This document shows, one piece after another, positions 8,185 through 16,787 of a DNA stretch of 64,000 nucleotides. Source of the DNA: Gemmatimonadota bacterium (GTDB lineage: Bacteria; Latescibacterota; UBA2968; GCA-2709665); the NCBI GenBank assembly GCA_028874335.1, contig JAPPJY010000089.1, positions 27,406-91,405 of the forward strand. Direction: 5' to 3'. Position 1 is the first letter of the stretch. Each line of letters opens with the position of its first letter. A program made the translations under genes and the position numbers. Below the pieces are notes generated by a model. That model ran no database searches. It was not told the origin of the DNA and was given only the letters and a program-made list of their open reading frames with translations.

Positions 8185-10440
8185 TCATCCCGGTCGGAGG
8201 CCGGCATAACGGACGATCACCTTTTTTGTGGAACCGTTCTGAAAGCATACCGTGAGTTTGGTATCCGGGCCGCTTCCGGTCCGATCCAGAATGTGCCCCC
8301 TTCCCAGGGTTGGATGGAGAACGGCGGCGCCCGCTTCCATGGGGAACGGGTCGTCGTCATTCGGTTTTTTCGCGGGCCTGATCGTCGGCGAAACTTCCTG
8401 AACGGCGATGCCCGCTTTCAGGTGGACAGGCCCGCCGTCATTCGATTTGTTCGTCGACTTGATTGTCGGAGTAACCTCTCGAACGGCTCCCCCTCGAACG
8501 ATCAGTTCATCCGGAATCTCCCGCAGGAATCTGGATTCTGCATTGACCGTCGCTCCTCCGTAACGCCGGCGCTGTTCGGCGCAGGTGAGATGGAGCCGGT
8601 CCTGTGCTCTGGTGACACCCACATAGAACAGCCGCCGCTCCTCTTCTACGGCCGCGTCTTCGGCTGCCGGATCGTCCTGGTCCCTCAGGATGGGGAACAA
8701 GCCTTCCTCCAGGCCCGCAATGAATACCGCGGGAAACTCAAGCCCCTTAGCGCTGTGCAGCGTCATCAACGTCACCGCGTCGGCCTCTTCGCGCCACTGG
8801 TCGACGTCCGTGACCAGCGCGACCTCGCGCAGAAATGCCGACAGCGAAGAGGTGTCGGATCGTTGCGCGAAATCCTCTATGGCCACCAGCAGTTCCTTCA
8901 CATTCTCCGAGCGGGAGAGGGTCTCGGCCGGCGTCAATTCCTGGAGTGTCTGCAGATATCCGGTTTCCTCCACGACGCTGGCCGCCAGTTCGTGGGCGGG
9001 CTCATCCTCCACGCGGTTCCGGAATCCATCAATCATGCTGTGAAACGCGCCCATCGCACTTCTCGCGCGGGTGGTGAGGCCGTCAATGCTGTTGGCGCGG
9101 GACAACGCCTCATACGGTGCGATTCCCTCGCCCGTTGCAAACGAATCCAGTCTTTCAAGCGAGGTCTGGCCGATACCGCGCTTCGGGGTATTGACAATCC
9201 GGTAGAGGCTGACCGAGTCGCAGGGATTCACGATCAGCCTCAGGTATGCGAGTATGTCCTTGACTTCCAGGCGTTCGTAGAATCGAACGCCCCCCACGAT
9301 CACATATGGAATCGCCCGGTATCGAAGCCCGTCTTCCAGCGCGCGGGATTGTGCGTTCGTTCGATACAATACGGCGATCTGCCCGTAGCTGTATTGCGTT
9401 CTCAGACGTTTCAGTTCACGAGCGATCCGCCGGGCCTCGTCCACTTCGTCCGAGCATCGGAACAGCTGAATCGGTTCCCCGCGGTCCCGGTTCGTCCAGA
9501 GTTCCTTCCCCTTCCGCCCGAGATTGTTGCGAATCACCGCGTTTCCCGCATCGAGTATCACCTGTGACGACCTGTAGTTCTGTTCGAGACGGATGACGCG
9601 GGCATCGGGAAAATCCCGTTCGAAATTCAGGATGTTTCCCAGGTCCGCGCCCCGCCAGGCATAGATGCTCTGGTCGTCGTCGCCAACCACGAAGATGCGG
9701 CCGTGTTCTTCCGCCAGCATACGCGTGAAGAGGTACTGCGGCCGGTTGGTATCCTGATACTCGTCGATCAGACAGTGCTCAAACCGTTCCCGGTACCGCG
9801 CCAGAACCTCCGGATCCTCCCGGAAGACCTGCACGGTCAGCATCAGGAGATCGTCGAAATCCACCGCGTTATTCTGTTGCAGCGCCGACTGGTACTGCCG
9901 GTAGACCCGTGCGACCTGCTGCTCGTAAAAGGAACCGGCGCGACTGGCGAAAGAGACCGGATCGACCATCCGGCTTTTCTCGGAACTGATCCGGGCGCGA
10001 ATCTGCCGTGGCGGAAACTGCCGCTCGGATATCTCCTGATCCCGAATGACCTGTCGCATCAATGCAAGCTGGTCGGCCGCGTCGTAAATTGCGAAGTTGG
10101 AGTCCAGCCCGGCAGCCCCGGATTCCCTCCGCAGAATGCGCGCACACAGGGAGTGGAACGTCCCCAGCCACATGCCCCTGCTGCTGCGGTTCAACAGTTT
10201 TTCCACCCGGCCGTTCATCTCACCCGCGGCCTTGTTGGTGAACGTCATGGCCAGGATCGCACCCGGATGGACGCCGCAAACCTCGATCAGGTACGCGAGC
10301 CGGTGGGTCAGCACGCGCGTTTTTCCGGATCCGGCCCCCGCCAGCACCAGAACCGGGCGGTCCACAACGCTCACCGCCTCCTGCTGCTGTTCGTTCAAAC
10401 CGTCCAGTATCGACCGTATTTTCTCGGTTTCCGGTTTCAA
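8185..10440 (-). CDS. pcrA: UvrD/PcrA-type superfamily 1 DNA helicase
   Basis: The 751-aa 3'-5' helicase acts in repair and clearing of replication forks. Motifs seen are Walker A AGAGSGKT (34-41), motif II CLIDEYQDTNRPQY, motif III VGDDDQSIYAWRGAD and motif VI FYVGVTRAQDRL. A Tudor-like C-terminus (LHPTLGRGHILDRTG onward) is as in PcrA/UvrD. The start is TTG 10440, which overlaps the mltG stop as TTGA. An odd feature is the linker before the Tudor-like domain: it carries two in-frame 81-bp tandem copies (see 8321-8482). Whether to call it UvrD or PcrA is a matter of naming; no second copy is in this window. Confidence 0.95.
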   Translation of the reverse strand: MKPETEKIRSILDGLNEQQQEAVSVVDRPVLVLAGAGSGKTRVLTHRLAYLIEVCGVHPGAILAMTFTNKAAGEMNGRVEKLLNRSSRGMWLGTFHSLCARILRRESGAAGLDSNFAIYDAADQLALMRQVIRDQEISERQFPPRQIRARISSEKSRMVDPVSFASRAGSFYEQQVARVYRQYQSALQQNNAVDFDDLLMLTVQVFREDPEVLARYRERFEHCLIDEYQDTNRPQYLFTRMLAEEHGRIFVVGDDDQSIYAWRGADLGNILNFERDFPDARVIRLEQNYRSSQVILDAGNAVIRNNLGRKGKELWTNRDRGEPIQLFRCSDEVDEARRIARELKRLRTQYSYGQIAVLYRTNAQSRALEDGLRYRAIPYVIVGGVRFYERLEVKDILAYLRLIVNPCDSVSLYRIVNTPKRGIGQTSLERLDSFATGEGIAPYEALSRANSIDGLTTRARSAMGAFHSMIDGFRNRVEDEPAHELAASVVEETGYLQTLQELTPAETLSRSENVKELLVAIEDFAQRSDTSSLSAFLREVALVTDVDQWREEADAVTLMTLHSAKGLEFPAVFIAGLEEGLFPILRDQDDPAAEDAAVEEERRLFYVGVTRAQDRLHLTCAEQRRRYGGATVNAESRFLREIPDELIVRGGAVREVTPTIKSTNKSNDGGPVHLKAGIAVQEVSPTIRPAKKPNDDDPFPMEAGAAVLHPTLGRGHILDRTGSGPDTKLTVCFQNGSTKKVIVRYAGLRPG
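8321..8482 (-). repeat. 81-bp tandem duplication inside the uvrD/pcrA linker
   Basis: Two diverged in-frame units (8321-8401 and 8402-8482) start the same way (acggcg) and encode 27-residue repeats of the form AVREV(T/S)PTI followed by a K/N-rich stretch. A third partial start follows at 8483. The duplication lies in the flexible linker before the C-terminal domain. Confidence 0.75.
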
Positions 10441-11528
10441 CGCGTCCCCTGCCTCCGCCAGGTGCGTCTCCTGGCCGATCTGGTCTTTCGCTTCGCATCT
10501 TCATGTTCGTGGACGGTTCTGCTGAACACGTGCGATCCGTCTCCCCTCGCCACAAAATAGAGAAAATCGACATCTGCCGGGTTCAGCGCCGCCCTCAGCG
10601 ACGCTGCCCCCGGATTCATGACGGGACCCGGGGGCAGCCCGCGATGGCGATAGGTATTGTAGGGAGAGTCAATCTTGTAGTCCTTGTAAAACAGCCTGCG
10701 GGGTCCGTCCTCGATGACATACTGAACCGTCGGATCGGCCTGGAGGTACATCCCTTGCTCTAACCGGTTGTGGTACACAGCCGAAATTGTTGCGCGTTCC
10801 CTGTCCAAAAGCGCTTCACCTTCGATAATCGAGGCCAGCGTAACGACTTCATGCGCCGACAGGCCTGTCTGATGTGCTCGTTCCGCCATCGTACTGTCAA
10901 AAACCGTGAAGAAATGCCGTACGAGCATCCGTATGACCTGCTCTTCATCCTTGGTCAGCGGAATCTGGTATGTTTCAGGAAACAGGTAACCTTCAAGGTT
11001 GTCCGCGGGCACACCCAACCGGCGGCAATATCCCGGATCGGATGCGAGCTGCCGCATCTTCTTATGGTCCAGGTCCAGTTCCGACGCAAGGACCGCGAGG
11101 GTCCGGGCGAGGGTCATGCCCTCAGGGAGGGTCACACTTCGATACTCGTCTCTGGAATAGGCAAGTTTCTTGAGAGCTTCCCAGGTGCTGAGGTTTTCGG
11201 GGAACCGGTGTATTCCAGCCTTGAGGCGTCTGCTGGTTCCTTCGAACAGTGAAAACAGGACGAGTAGCCGGGGACTTCTGATGACTCCTTCCCTGTGCAG
11301 CAGTTCTCCGATCTGTAGAACCGTCATTCCTTTCGGGATGACGACATCCTTTGCGCCCGACCCCGTGGGCCGGTTCAGGGCAAGAACTGCCAGCAACAGG
11401 CCTGCAACGCCAACGCCGAAAAGCACGAATATCGAACGAAAAATCGCAGACCCGAACCTGTCGGGCTTCCGGGATCCGGGGCCATCCGAATCGTTCGACG
11501 CAAGGCCGCTTTCGTCCTCGGTATGCAT
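10437..11528 (-). CDS. mltG: Endolytic murein transglycosylase MltG
   Basis: The 363-aa inner-membrane enzyme cuts nascent glycan strands and sets their length. One transmembrane helix is at ~29-51. A LysM-like subdomain follows (IPKGMTVLQIGELL). The catalytic domain has SIIEGE (233-238; Glu236 matches the family catalytic Glu), LQADPTVQY, SPYNTYRHRGLPPGPV and HVFSRTVHEH. The ATG shares one base with the ruvX stop (TGATG) and its own stop overlaps uvrD as TTGA, so the three genes are coupled. The C-terminus is basic (RKTRSARRRTWRR). Confidence 0.95.
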   Translation of the reverse strand: MHTEDESGLASNDSDGPGSRKPDRFGSAIFRSIFVLFGVGVAGLLLAVLALNRPTGSGAKDVVIPKGMTVLQIGELLHREGVIRSPRLLVLFSLFEGTSRRLKAGIHRFPENLSTWEALKKLAYSRDEYRSVTLPEGMTLARTLAVLASELDLDHKKMRQLASDPGYCRRLGVPADNLEGYLFPETYQIPLTKDEEQVIRMLVRHFFTVFDSTMAERAHQTGLSAHEVVTLASIIEGEALLDRERATISAVYHNRLEQGMYLQADPTVQYVIEDGPRRLFYKDYKIDSPYNTYRHRGLPPGPVMNPGAASLRAALNPADVDFLYFVARGDGSHVFSRTVHEHEDAKRKTRSARRRTWRRQGTR

Positions 11529-11962
11529 CAGGGTTCCGCCGAATCCCGCGCCTGCAGGTAGTTGTTCAGGAGCAAGACCGCCGCCATTCGATCCAGAGCT
11601 CCCTCTTTATTTCGATCCCTGAGACCGGTCTCACGCATCGTACGGCGCGCGGCAACCGTGGTAAGCCGCTCATCCCAGAGGCGAACAGGCAGCCCCGTCG
11701 TACGATTCAGCGCGTCGGCGAACGATGCTGCCGCTTCAGCCATGGGGCCTTTGCTGCCGTCCATATTGAGCGGCAGACCCACGAGGAATTCCACGGCACC
11801 GACATCCGCTGCCGCCTGTGCCACCGAATCGAGGGCGGAACGCCGTGAATTCGCCCTTACCGTCGGCAGTCCGCGCGCGGCCAATCCCAATTCGTCGGAG
11901 ACCGCCAATCCTACACGGCGCCGGCCGTAGTCTACCGCGAGAATTCGCTTTTCATTGCGCAT
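11528..11962 (-). CDS. ruvX: RuvX/YqgF-family pre-16S rRNA nuclease
   Basis: The 144-aa protein has an RNase-H-like fold. Acidic residues sit in AVDYGRRRVGLA (Asp11), WDERLTT (96-102) and LDRMAA (Asp124), with the VGLPLNMDGS loop between. Family members process the 5' end of 16S rRNA and were first predicted as Holliday-junction resolvases. It is upstream of mltG, sharing TGATG, the neighbour pair seen in many bacteria. A hairpin (11994-12013) lies in the 87 nt before its start. Confidence 0.93.
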   Translation of the reverse strand: MRNEKRILAVDYGRRRVGLAVSDELGLAARGLPTVRANSRRSALDSVAQAAADVGAVEFLVGLPLNMDGSKGPMAEAAASFADALNRTTGLPVRLWDERLTTVAARRTMRETGLRDRNKEGALDRMAAVLLLNNYLQARDSAEP

Positions 11963-11993
11963 GGATTAAAAAAAGGCGAAACATGCGGCACGA

Positions 11994-12013
11994 CTCCCGG
12001 TAACTTCCGGGAG
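11994..12013 (-). other. Small hairpin upstream of ruvX
   Basis: CTCCCGG (11994-12000) and CCGGGAG (12007-12013) form a 7-bp stem with a 6-nt loop. On the minus strand a T-rich run (CTTTTTTTAA) follows only after 24 nt, so it is at best a weak attenuator between the small-protein pair and ruvX. Confidence 0.35.
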
Positions 12014-12049
12014 CATGCCCGCCATATTCCGCTCGACCTTACCCAACCT

Positions 12050-12232
12050 TCAGCCATCCTGCCTATACAGGCCTTTGAGGCGATGCCGCTTGTTCATCAC
12101 CTCACGATGCACGTGAACCAGCCGTTCCCTGGCCTCCTGATTTCCGGATCGCGCGTGTACAAGCATCGCCTCAACGAGTTCTTCCAGTTCGTGAATGTGT
12201 ACCCGCAGCGCCTGTCGGTTTTCCTGCATCAT
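12050..12232 (-). CDS. Small coiled-coil protein, 60 aa, unknown
   Basis: I do not recognise this protein. It starts MMQENRQALRVHIHELEEL and is predicted to be nearly all helix, with heptad-like hydrophobic spacing (L, V, I, L, V, L) and high charge. The start is ATG 12232, which overlaps the stop of the preceding small gene as ATGA. A longer open frame extends upstream but overlaps the other gene in a different frame and lacks support. The tight coupling suggests the two proteins work together. It precedes ruvX by 87 nt on the same strand. Confidence 0.65.
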   Translation of the reverse strand: MMQENRQALRVHIHELEELVEAMLVHARSGNQEARERLVHVHREVMNKRHRLKGLYRQDG

Positions 12233-12576
12233 CGTTTGGGCTTCTGTCCGTTCCGTCCCGGCACGTGCGGCCGGTCGGGGGGTGAATAGATTGACTGAAA
12301 ACTTACCGTCTCCGGATCCTTCGCCGGGCGCCCCCACAGGTTCCTGGCGATCGAGGACAATCTTGCACGCAGCGTCTGCTTCCTGTCTTTCAGACAAAGC
12401 CGCCGGATCGCCTTTCTCGACGTTCGCTCGGGCACTTCACGAATGAAATCCGCGGCGCTCATACCCCTCTGATGAGCGTGTTCCATCAGATTCGAAAATG
12501 CCTCGGCGTCGACCGGGTCCTCGAGGCGCGCCATTATCCGATCGTCTTCAAGATATTCGCGAGGTCGTTGGGACAT
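12229..12576 (-). CDS. Basic hypothetical protein, 115 aa
   Basis: I do not recognise this protein. The start is ATG 12576 with a very good ribosome site (GGAGGAG, 4 nt spacing). The N-terminal half looks helical (DAEAFSNLMEHAHQRGMSAADFI). The C-terminal half is strongly basic and proline-rich (RPHVPGRNGQKPKR). There is no signal peptide and no membrane segment. The basic tail could bind nucleic acid or the ribosome, but that is a guess. It is first in a coupled pair (ATGA overlap at 12232) ahead of ruvX-mltG-uvrD. Confidence 0.7.
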   Translation of the reverse strand: MSQRPREYLEDDRIMARLEDPVDAEAFSNLMEHAHQRGMSAADFIREVPERTSRKAIRRLCLKDRKQTLRARLSSIARNLWGRPAKDPETVSFQSIYSPPDRPHVPGRNGQKPKR

Positions 12577-12959
12577 CCTACTCCTCCCGATCTTTCATTG
12601 CATCCGGGGGAGACCAAAACGCGACGTTCTTACAACAAATCGAGCTGAAACTGTTCACCCGTCGAGCGGGACCGACGGTGCAAGGAACGGCTGCCGTCCG
12701 ATCAAATAGTATGGCATTCAAAGACTGATGTCAACCCCTTTGCCCACCGCGACCCGGTTGGTTCCTGGACCGCGAAGGAACCGGAAGACTTGCTCCCGGG
12801 GATCGTGCAACAGAACCGCCTCATTGATCTGAAAGCCCACGACGACCTGTTCCGGGAGCATGCTGGACGCCGGCACCGAACGCGTTTCGACGTAGGGTTC
12901 CGCAGGCCAGGGATGAATGATCCGGACACCGGGCAGCGTCCGGCTGCGGTAGAAGCAAA
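12577..12959. other. Intergenic region between tRNA-Arg and the small-protein pair
   Basis: About 380 bases. It holds a hairpin CCGGAC (12922-12927) / GTCCGG (12938-12943) just after the tRNA and a weak short open frame (12718-12861). No clear promoter motif for the gene at 12576 was seen. Confidence 0.5.
12718..12861 (-). CDS. Possible short ORF, 47 aa (doubtful)
   Basis: An ATG at 12861 opens a 47-residue frame (MLPEQVVVGFQINEAVLLHD) ending 142 nt before the small-protein pair. The composition looks protein-like, with alternating hydrophobics, but there is no ribosome site. The open frame also continues upstream into tRNA-Arg without a better start. It could be a remnant or chance. Confidence 0.25.
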   Translation of the reverse strand: MLPEQVVVGFQINEAVLLHDPREQVFRFLRGPGTNRVAVGKGVDISL

Positions 12960-13032
12960 TGCCCCTGGCAGGACTCGAACCTGCGACCAACGGATTAGGA
13001 ATCCGCTACTCTATCCTCTGAGCTACAGGGGC
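12960..13032 (-). tRNA. tRNA-Arg (anticodon CCT)
   Basis: On the minus strand the 73-nt cloverleaf begins GCCCCTGTAGCTC and has the anticodon loop TTCCTAA in stem GCGGA/TCCGT. It has the T-arm GGTTCGAGTCC and acceptor CAGGGGC with discriminator A. CCA is not encoded. It lies 12 nt after the apt stop, so it is probably in the same transcript. Confidence 0.95.
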
Positions 13033-13044
13033 ACAAATACTATG

Positions 13045-13560
13045 CTAACACGAAACAAGCGCGGTCACGTTTTCTCCCTTCAGCCTCGAGCGCCCGTCCA
13101 GCGCCGTCAGTTCGATGAGAAAGGAAATGCCGAGAATCTGACCGCCGAGCCCTTTAACCAGACGGACAGCCGCCTCCATGGTACCCCCCGTCGCCAGCAG
13201 ATCATCGAGGAGAAGCACGGGCTGACCGGGTACGACCGCGTCGGTATGAATTTCGATGCTGTCCGTTCCGTACTCAAGCACGTAGCTCGCAGAAGCGGTC
13301 TGCGATGGCAGTTTTCCGGATTTTCGGATCGGTACGAATCCGGCGCCCAGGTCGCGGGCGACGGCGGCACCCAGAATGAAACCTCTGGACTCGATCCCCG
13401 CCACGACGGACACCTCCTCATTCCGGTACGGGTCCGCAAGCCGCCGAACGGCAGTGTCGAGGGCCGCGGGGTCCTTCAACAGGGTTGTGATGTCTTTGAA
13501 GAGGATGCCCGGTTTCGGAAAATCAGGTACTTCACGGATGTAATCCAACAGATTCACCAC
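13045..13560 (-). CDS. apt: Adenine phosphoribosyltransferase
   Basis: The 171-aa cytoplasmic enzyme converts adenine and PRPP to AMP (purine salvage). Family marks are the N-terminal YIREVPDFPKPGILFKDIT, the flexible-loop region GIESRGFILG, and the PRPP motif VLLLDDLLATGGT near 115-127. The length is normal. The start is one of two consecutive GTG codons (13560 or 13557); the ribosome site is weak. It sits 12 nt upstream of tRNA-Arg and 101 nt downstream of the large FAD/Fe-S oxidoreductase, all on one strand. Confidence 0.95.
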   Translation of the reverse strand: MVNLLDYIREVPDFPKPGILFKDITTLLKDPAALDTAVRRLADPYRNEEVSVVAGIESRGFILGAAVARDLGAGFVPIRKSGKLPSQTASASYVLEYGTDSIEIHTDAVVPGQPVLLLDDLLATGGTMEAAVRLVKGLGGQILGISFLIELTALDGRSRLKGENVTALVSC

Positions 13561-13661
13561 GTGCCCCGCTTTCTACCATCGTTTGTCGAATTCGGACTCA
13601 GGACCCGGAACAGGACGCGGCTACGCGCATGGTTCCCGGACATGGATTCGCCGGCGGGAAT

Positions 13662-16529
13662 TCATTCTTTCTCTTCGGGCGCCACCGCCTCCCACAGAAA
13701 TTGAATCGGATGCCGCGCGGCCCGTCCCGTGGCATGGAAAATCTGTTGTCTGCACGACAGTCCGGCGGCGGCGACTTCCGTCTCCGGCCCCGCCTGCCGG
13801 ATGACCTTCAGAAGCCGGTCCTCGCCCATCTTCAGGGAAACGTCGTAGTGTTCCGCCTGATACCCGAATGCGCCGGCCATGCCGCAGCAGGCCGAATCGA
13901 TAGCCGATGCAGAGTATCCAGGCGGTAGATTCAACACCTCGACAGACGGAGCGACACCCCAAAGCGCCTTCTGATGGCAGTGTCCGTGGACGAGTATCTC
14001 CTTCTTCAGGTCCGAAAAGGCCACCTGCAACTCGCCGCGTTCCGCCAGCAGGCTCAAATAGGACTCCAACGTATAGCACCGCTCGGAAACCTCCCTGACA
14101 CGGGTATCCGTATTGAGCTCGGGGTAGTCGTCCGTCAACATGGAAACGCAACTGGGTTCGAAGCCCACGATATCGTACCCCTGCGCAACGTACGCATGGA
14201 GGCGCCGCGTATTGAATGCCAGATTCTCCTTAACCTGTTCCATCATGCCGCTGGACAGGAGCGGCCGGCCGCAGCACCGCTTCTCAGGAAGGATGACTTC
14301 ATACCCCGCGGCCTCGAGAAAACGCGTTGCCGAAATGCCGATATCGGGTTCATTGAAGGTAAGGTAGGTGTCATTGAAAAGCACCACCTTGCGTTCGCGC
14401 GGCCGCTTCTCGCGTCGGGCGAACCAGTCGGTGAACGTCTGCCGTGCGAACGGGGGCAATGCCCTTTTCGGCGCGATGCCAAGGAAACCCATTCCCATCC
14501 TCGCGAGCCCGGTACCGGCGAACCAGTTCGAAAGCGGCGCCAGCGCGCATCCGACTCGGTTCAGGGTCTCGATATTGCCGAACAACCACTCCCGCAGCGG
14601 TCTTCCGTGTTTGCCGTAGTAGTGTGCGAGAAATTCATATTTGATCTTGGCCATGTCCACATTTGACGGGCACTCGGACTTGCACGCTTTACACTCCAGG
14701 CACAGGTCCAGGATCTCGTAGACCCGCTCGTCGGCCAGCCCGCCCTCGAGTCCGCCGGATATGGCCGCCCGGAGCGCGTTTGCTCTTCCGCGGGTTGAAT
14801 GGGCCTCGTCGAGCGTCGCCATGTACGAAGGACACATCGTCCCGTGAAGCTTCTTTCTGCACGCGCCGACGCCGTTGCACATCTCCACCGCGCGATGGAA
14901 TCCTCCGTCGGCCGAGAAATCGAAGTGGGTGCGCGGCTCCTGAGCCCTGTACGCGGGACCGAACCGCAGATTTTCCGTCATCATGGGCGCGTCAACGATC
15001 TTTCCCGGATTCATCAACCCCAGCGGGTCGAACGCGCGTTTGATTTCCCGAAACGCATTGTACAGCGTGGTACCAAATACCCGTTCATTCCAGCAGCTTC
15101 GCGCCAGGCCGTCACCGTGCTCGCCGCTCATCGCTCCGCCGTATCTCAGCACCAGTTCCCTTACGGCCTCCGCGATCCCCCGCATTTTCGCCACGCCCGC
15201 CGCGGTCTTCAGGTTCACCATCGGACGGATGTGGAGCAGGCCCACGCTGGCATGCGCGTAGTAGCCGGCCGTGGTATCGTACTCTCGCACGATGCGCTCG
15301 AAGTCGCCGATGTAATCGGGCAGCTTTTCCGGCGACACGGCGGAGTCCTCGACGAATGCCACCGGTTTCGTATCCCCTTTGACCCCCATCAGCAATCCCA
15401 GGCCTGATTTGCGCACGTTCCAGACATCAGCCTGTTCCCCGGCCGACACGGCCCGTCGAAAGCCATAGCCCAGACCGTGCTTCGACATAGCGGCGTCAAG
15501 CGCGTCAAGCCGCGGCGTCAACACGTCGGGCGAATCTCCGAAATATTCCACGATAAGCACCGCCCTTGGGTCTCCTTCAACCCATCCCCGCTGCCTGGAC
15601 AGTGCGATCGATCCGCGGGTCTGCTCCAGAATCATGCGATCCACCAGTTCCACCGCCGCCGGTCCGGTTTCGAGGATGGGTGAGACGGCCGCCATCGACT
15701 CGATCAGGTCCTCGAATTGCACGACGCCCAACACCCGGGCGCGAGGAAGCGGGACTACGCGCAGCCTGGCTTCCAGCACGGTGGCGAGGGTGCCCTCGGA
15801 TCCAACGACCATACGGCACATATTGAACGGCTGCGGCTTCGTGAATTCATCGAGATTGTAACCACCCACGCGACGCAGGATCTTCGGGTACCGGCGATCG
15901 ATTTCGGACCGATGGATCCGTGCGAGCCTCCGGACCTCCCGGTACGTCTCGCCTTCGAGGTCCGTCTGTGCCGCCTTCCCGACGACTTCCTCTTCGGACA
16001 ATTCCCTCAACAGGGTTTCCGTACCGTCCGCGAGAGCCACCTCAAGCTCGAGAACGTGGTCGATGGTCTTCCCGTAGATCACCGAATGCGCCCCCGCCGA
16101 ATTGTTGCCGATCATCCCTCCGATCGTCGCGCGACTGCTCGTGGCCACGTCCGGGGCGAATTGCAGACCGTATGGCTTCAGGTACGAATTCAATTCGTCC
16201 AGAACCACGCCGGGCTGTACCCGAACCCATCCCTCTTCCTCATTCAATTCCAGAATCTGGTTCATGAATTTGGACAAATCCATAATCACGCCGGGGCCGA
16301 CGCACTGTCCTGCAAGCGCCGTCCCGCCGCCGCGCGGCAAAACGGGTACTCCGAATTCCCTGGCACGTCGAAGGACCCGCAGGACGTCCTGCCGGTGCCT
16401 GGGCAGAACCACCCCCAACGGTTCGATCTGATACATGCTCGCATCGGTGCTGTACAGTATCCGCGAGGCCTTGTCGAACCGCACCTCGCCGGACAGTTCC
16501 CGTTCGAGCGCCGATAGCAGGGCTTTCAT
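13662..16529 (-). CDS. FAD-linked oxidase fused to Fe-S/CCG domains (D-2-hydroxyacid dehydrogenase type)
   Basis: The 955-aa fusion is like YdiJ and D-lactate/glycolate dehydrogenases. The FAD-binding GlcD half has VLPRGGGTALAGQ and ATIGGMIGNNSAGAHS. Next come an N-terminal cysteine set (~550: CNGVGACRK) and a 4Fe-4S motif (CLECKACKSECP, ~610). Two cysteine-rich CCG domains follow (CCGRPLLSSG ~751 and CCGMAGAFGY ~881). It likely oxidises D-2-hydroxyacids such as D-lactate or 2-hydroxyglutarate and passes electrons to quinone, but the substrate cannot be read. The start at ATG 16529 has AGGGGG upstream; 68 more in-frame codons upstream look non-coding. A promoter-like site is at 16650-16678. 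Confidence 0.9.
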   Translation of the reverse strand: MKALLSALERELSGEVRFDKASRILYSTDASMYQIEPLGVVLPRHRQDVLRVLRRAREFGVPVLPRGGGTALAGQCVGPGVIMDLSKFMNQILELNEEEGWVRVQPGVVLDELNSYLKPYGLQFAPDVATSSRATIGGMIGNNSAGAHSVIYGKTIDHVLELEVALADGTETLLRELSEEEVVGKAAQTDLEGETYREVRRLARIHRSEIDRRYPKILRRVGGYNLDEFTKPQPFNMCRMVVGSEGTLATVLEARLRVVPLPRARVLGVVQFEDLIESMAAVSPILETGPAAVELVDRMILEQTRGSIALSRQRGWVEGDPRAVLIVEYFGDSPDVLTPRLDALDAAMSKHGLGYGFRRAVSAGEQADVWNVRKSGLGLLMGVKGDTKPVAFVEDSAVSPEKLPDYIGDFERIVREYDTTAGYYAHASVGLLHIRPMVNLKTAAGVAKMRGIAEAVRELVLRYGGAMSGEHGDGLARSCWNERVFGTTLYNAFREIKRAFDPLGLMNPGKIVDAPMMTENLRFGPAYRAQEPRTHFDFSADGGFHRAVEMCNGVGACRKKLHGTMCPSYMATLDEAHSTRGRANALRAAISGGLEGGLADERVYEILDLCLECKACKSECPSNVDMAKIKYEFLAHYYGKHGRPLREWLFGNIETLNRVGCALAPLSNWFAGTGLARMGMGFLGIAPKRALPPFARQTFTDWFARREKRPRERKVVLFNDTYLTFNEPDIGISATRFLEAAGYEVILPEKRCCGRPLLSSGMMEQVKENLAFNTRRLHAYVAQGYDIVGFEPSCVSMLTDDYPELNTDTRVREVSERCYTLESYLSLLAERGELQVAFSDLKKEILVHGHCHQKALWGVAPSVEVLNLPPGYSASAIDSACCGMAGAFGYQAEHYDVSLKMGEDRLLKVIRQAGPETEVAAAGLSCRQQIFHATGRAARHPIQFLWEAVAPEEKE

Positions 16530-16649
16530 CAAATCCCCCTTGCGTCGTCCTGTGCCGCCTGCTCTGAAACACTCATCTGCGCCGGTTTGAAGCCGATCCC
16601 GTCCGCGGAACCATTCGCGTAGCGGCCATACCGGCGGGGACAAGGCGAT

Positions 16650-16678
16650 AATGTAACCCATGCCGGCGGATACGTCAA
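16650..16678 (-). promoter_or_regulatory. Promoter-like site for the FAD/Fe-S oxidoreductase
   Basis: On the minus strand TTGACG (16678-16673), 17 nt, TACATT (16655-16650). It gives a leader of ~115 nt to the ATG at 16529. Confidence 0.4.
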
Positions 16679-16717
16679 GATCCAAGGCCCGGAAAGGCGG
16701 GCATGCCACGAAATGGC

Positions 16718-16746
16718 TTGACGCCCCCGGCAAATTGCGCTATCAA
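16718..16746 (+). promoter_or_regulatory. Promoter-like site for the ceramidase-like gene
   Basis: TTGACG (16718-16723), 17-nt spacer, TATCAA (16741-16746). The site is 42 nt ahead of the GTG at 16788. Confidence 0.5.
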
Positions 16747-16787
16747 TGGAACACGTACTTACATGAATCGCAACACGGGGGCTGATC

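Noticed and set aside
12233..12397. Longer version of the 60-aa protein starting at 12397
   Set aside because: It would overlap the 115-aa gene over 165 nt in another frame; the ATGA-coupled start at 12232 is far better.
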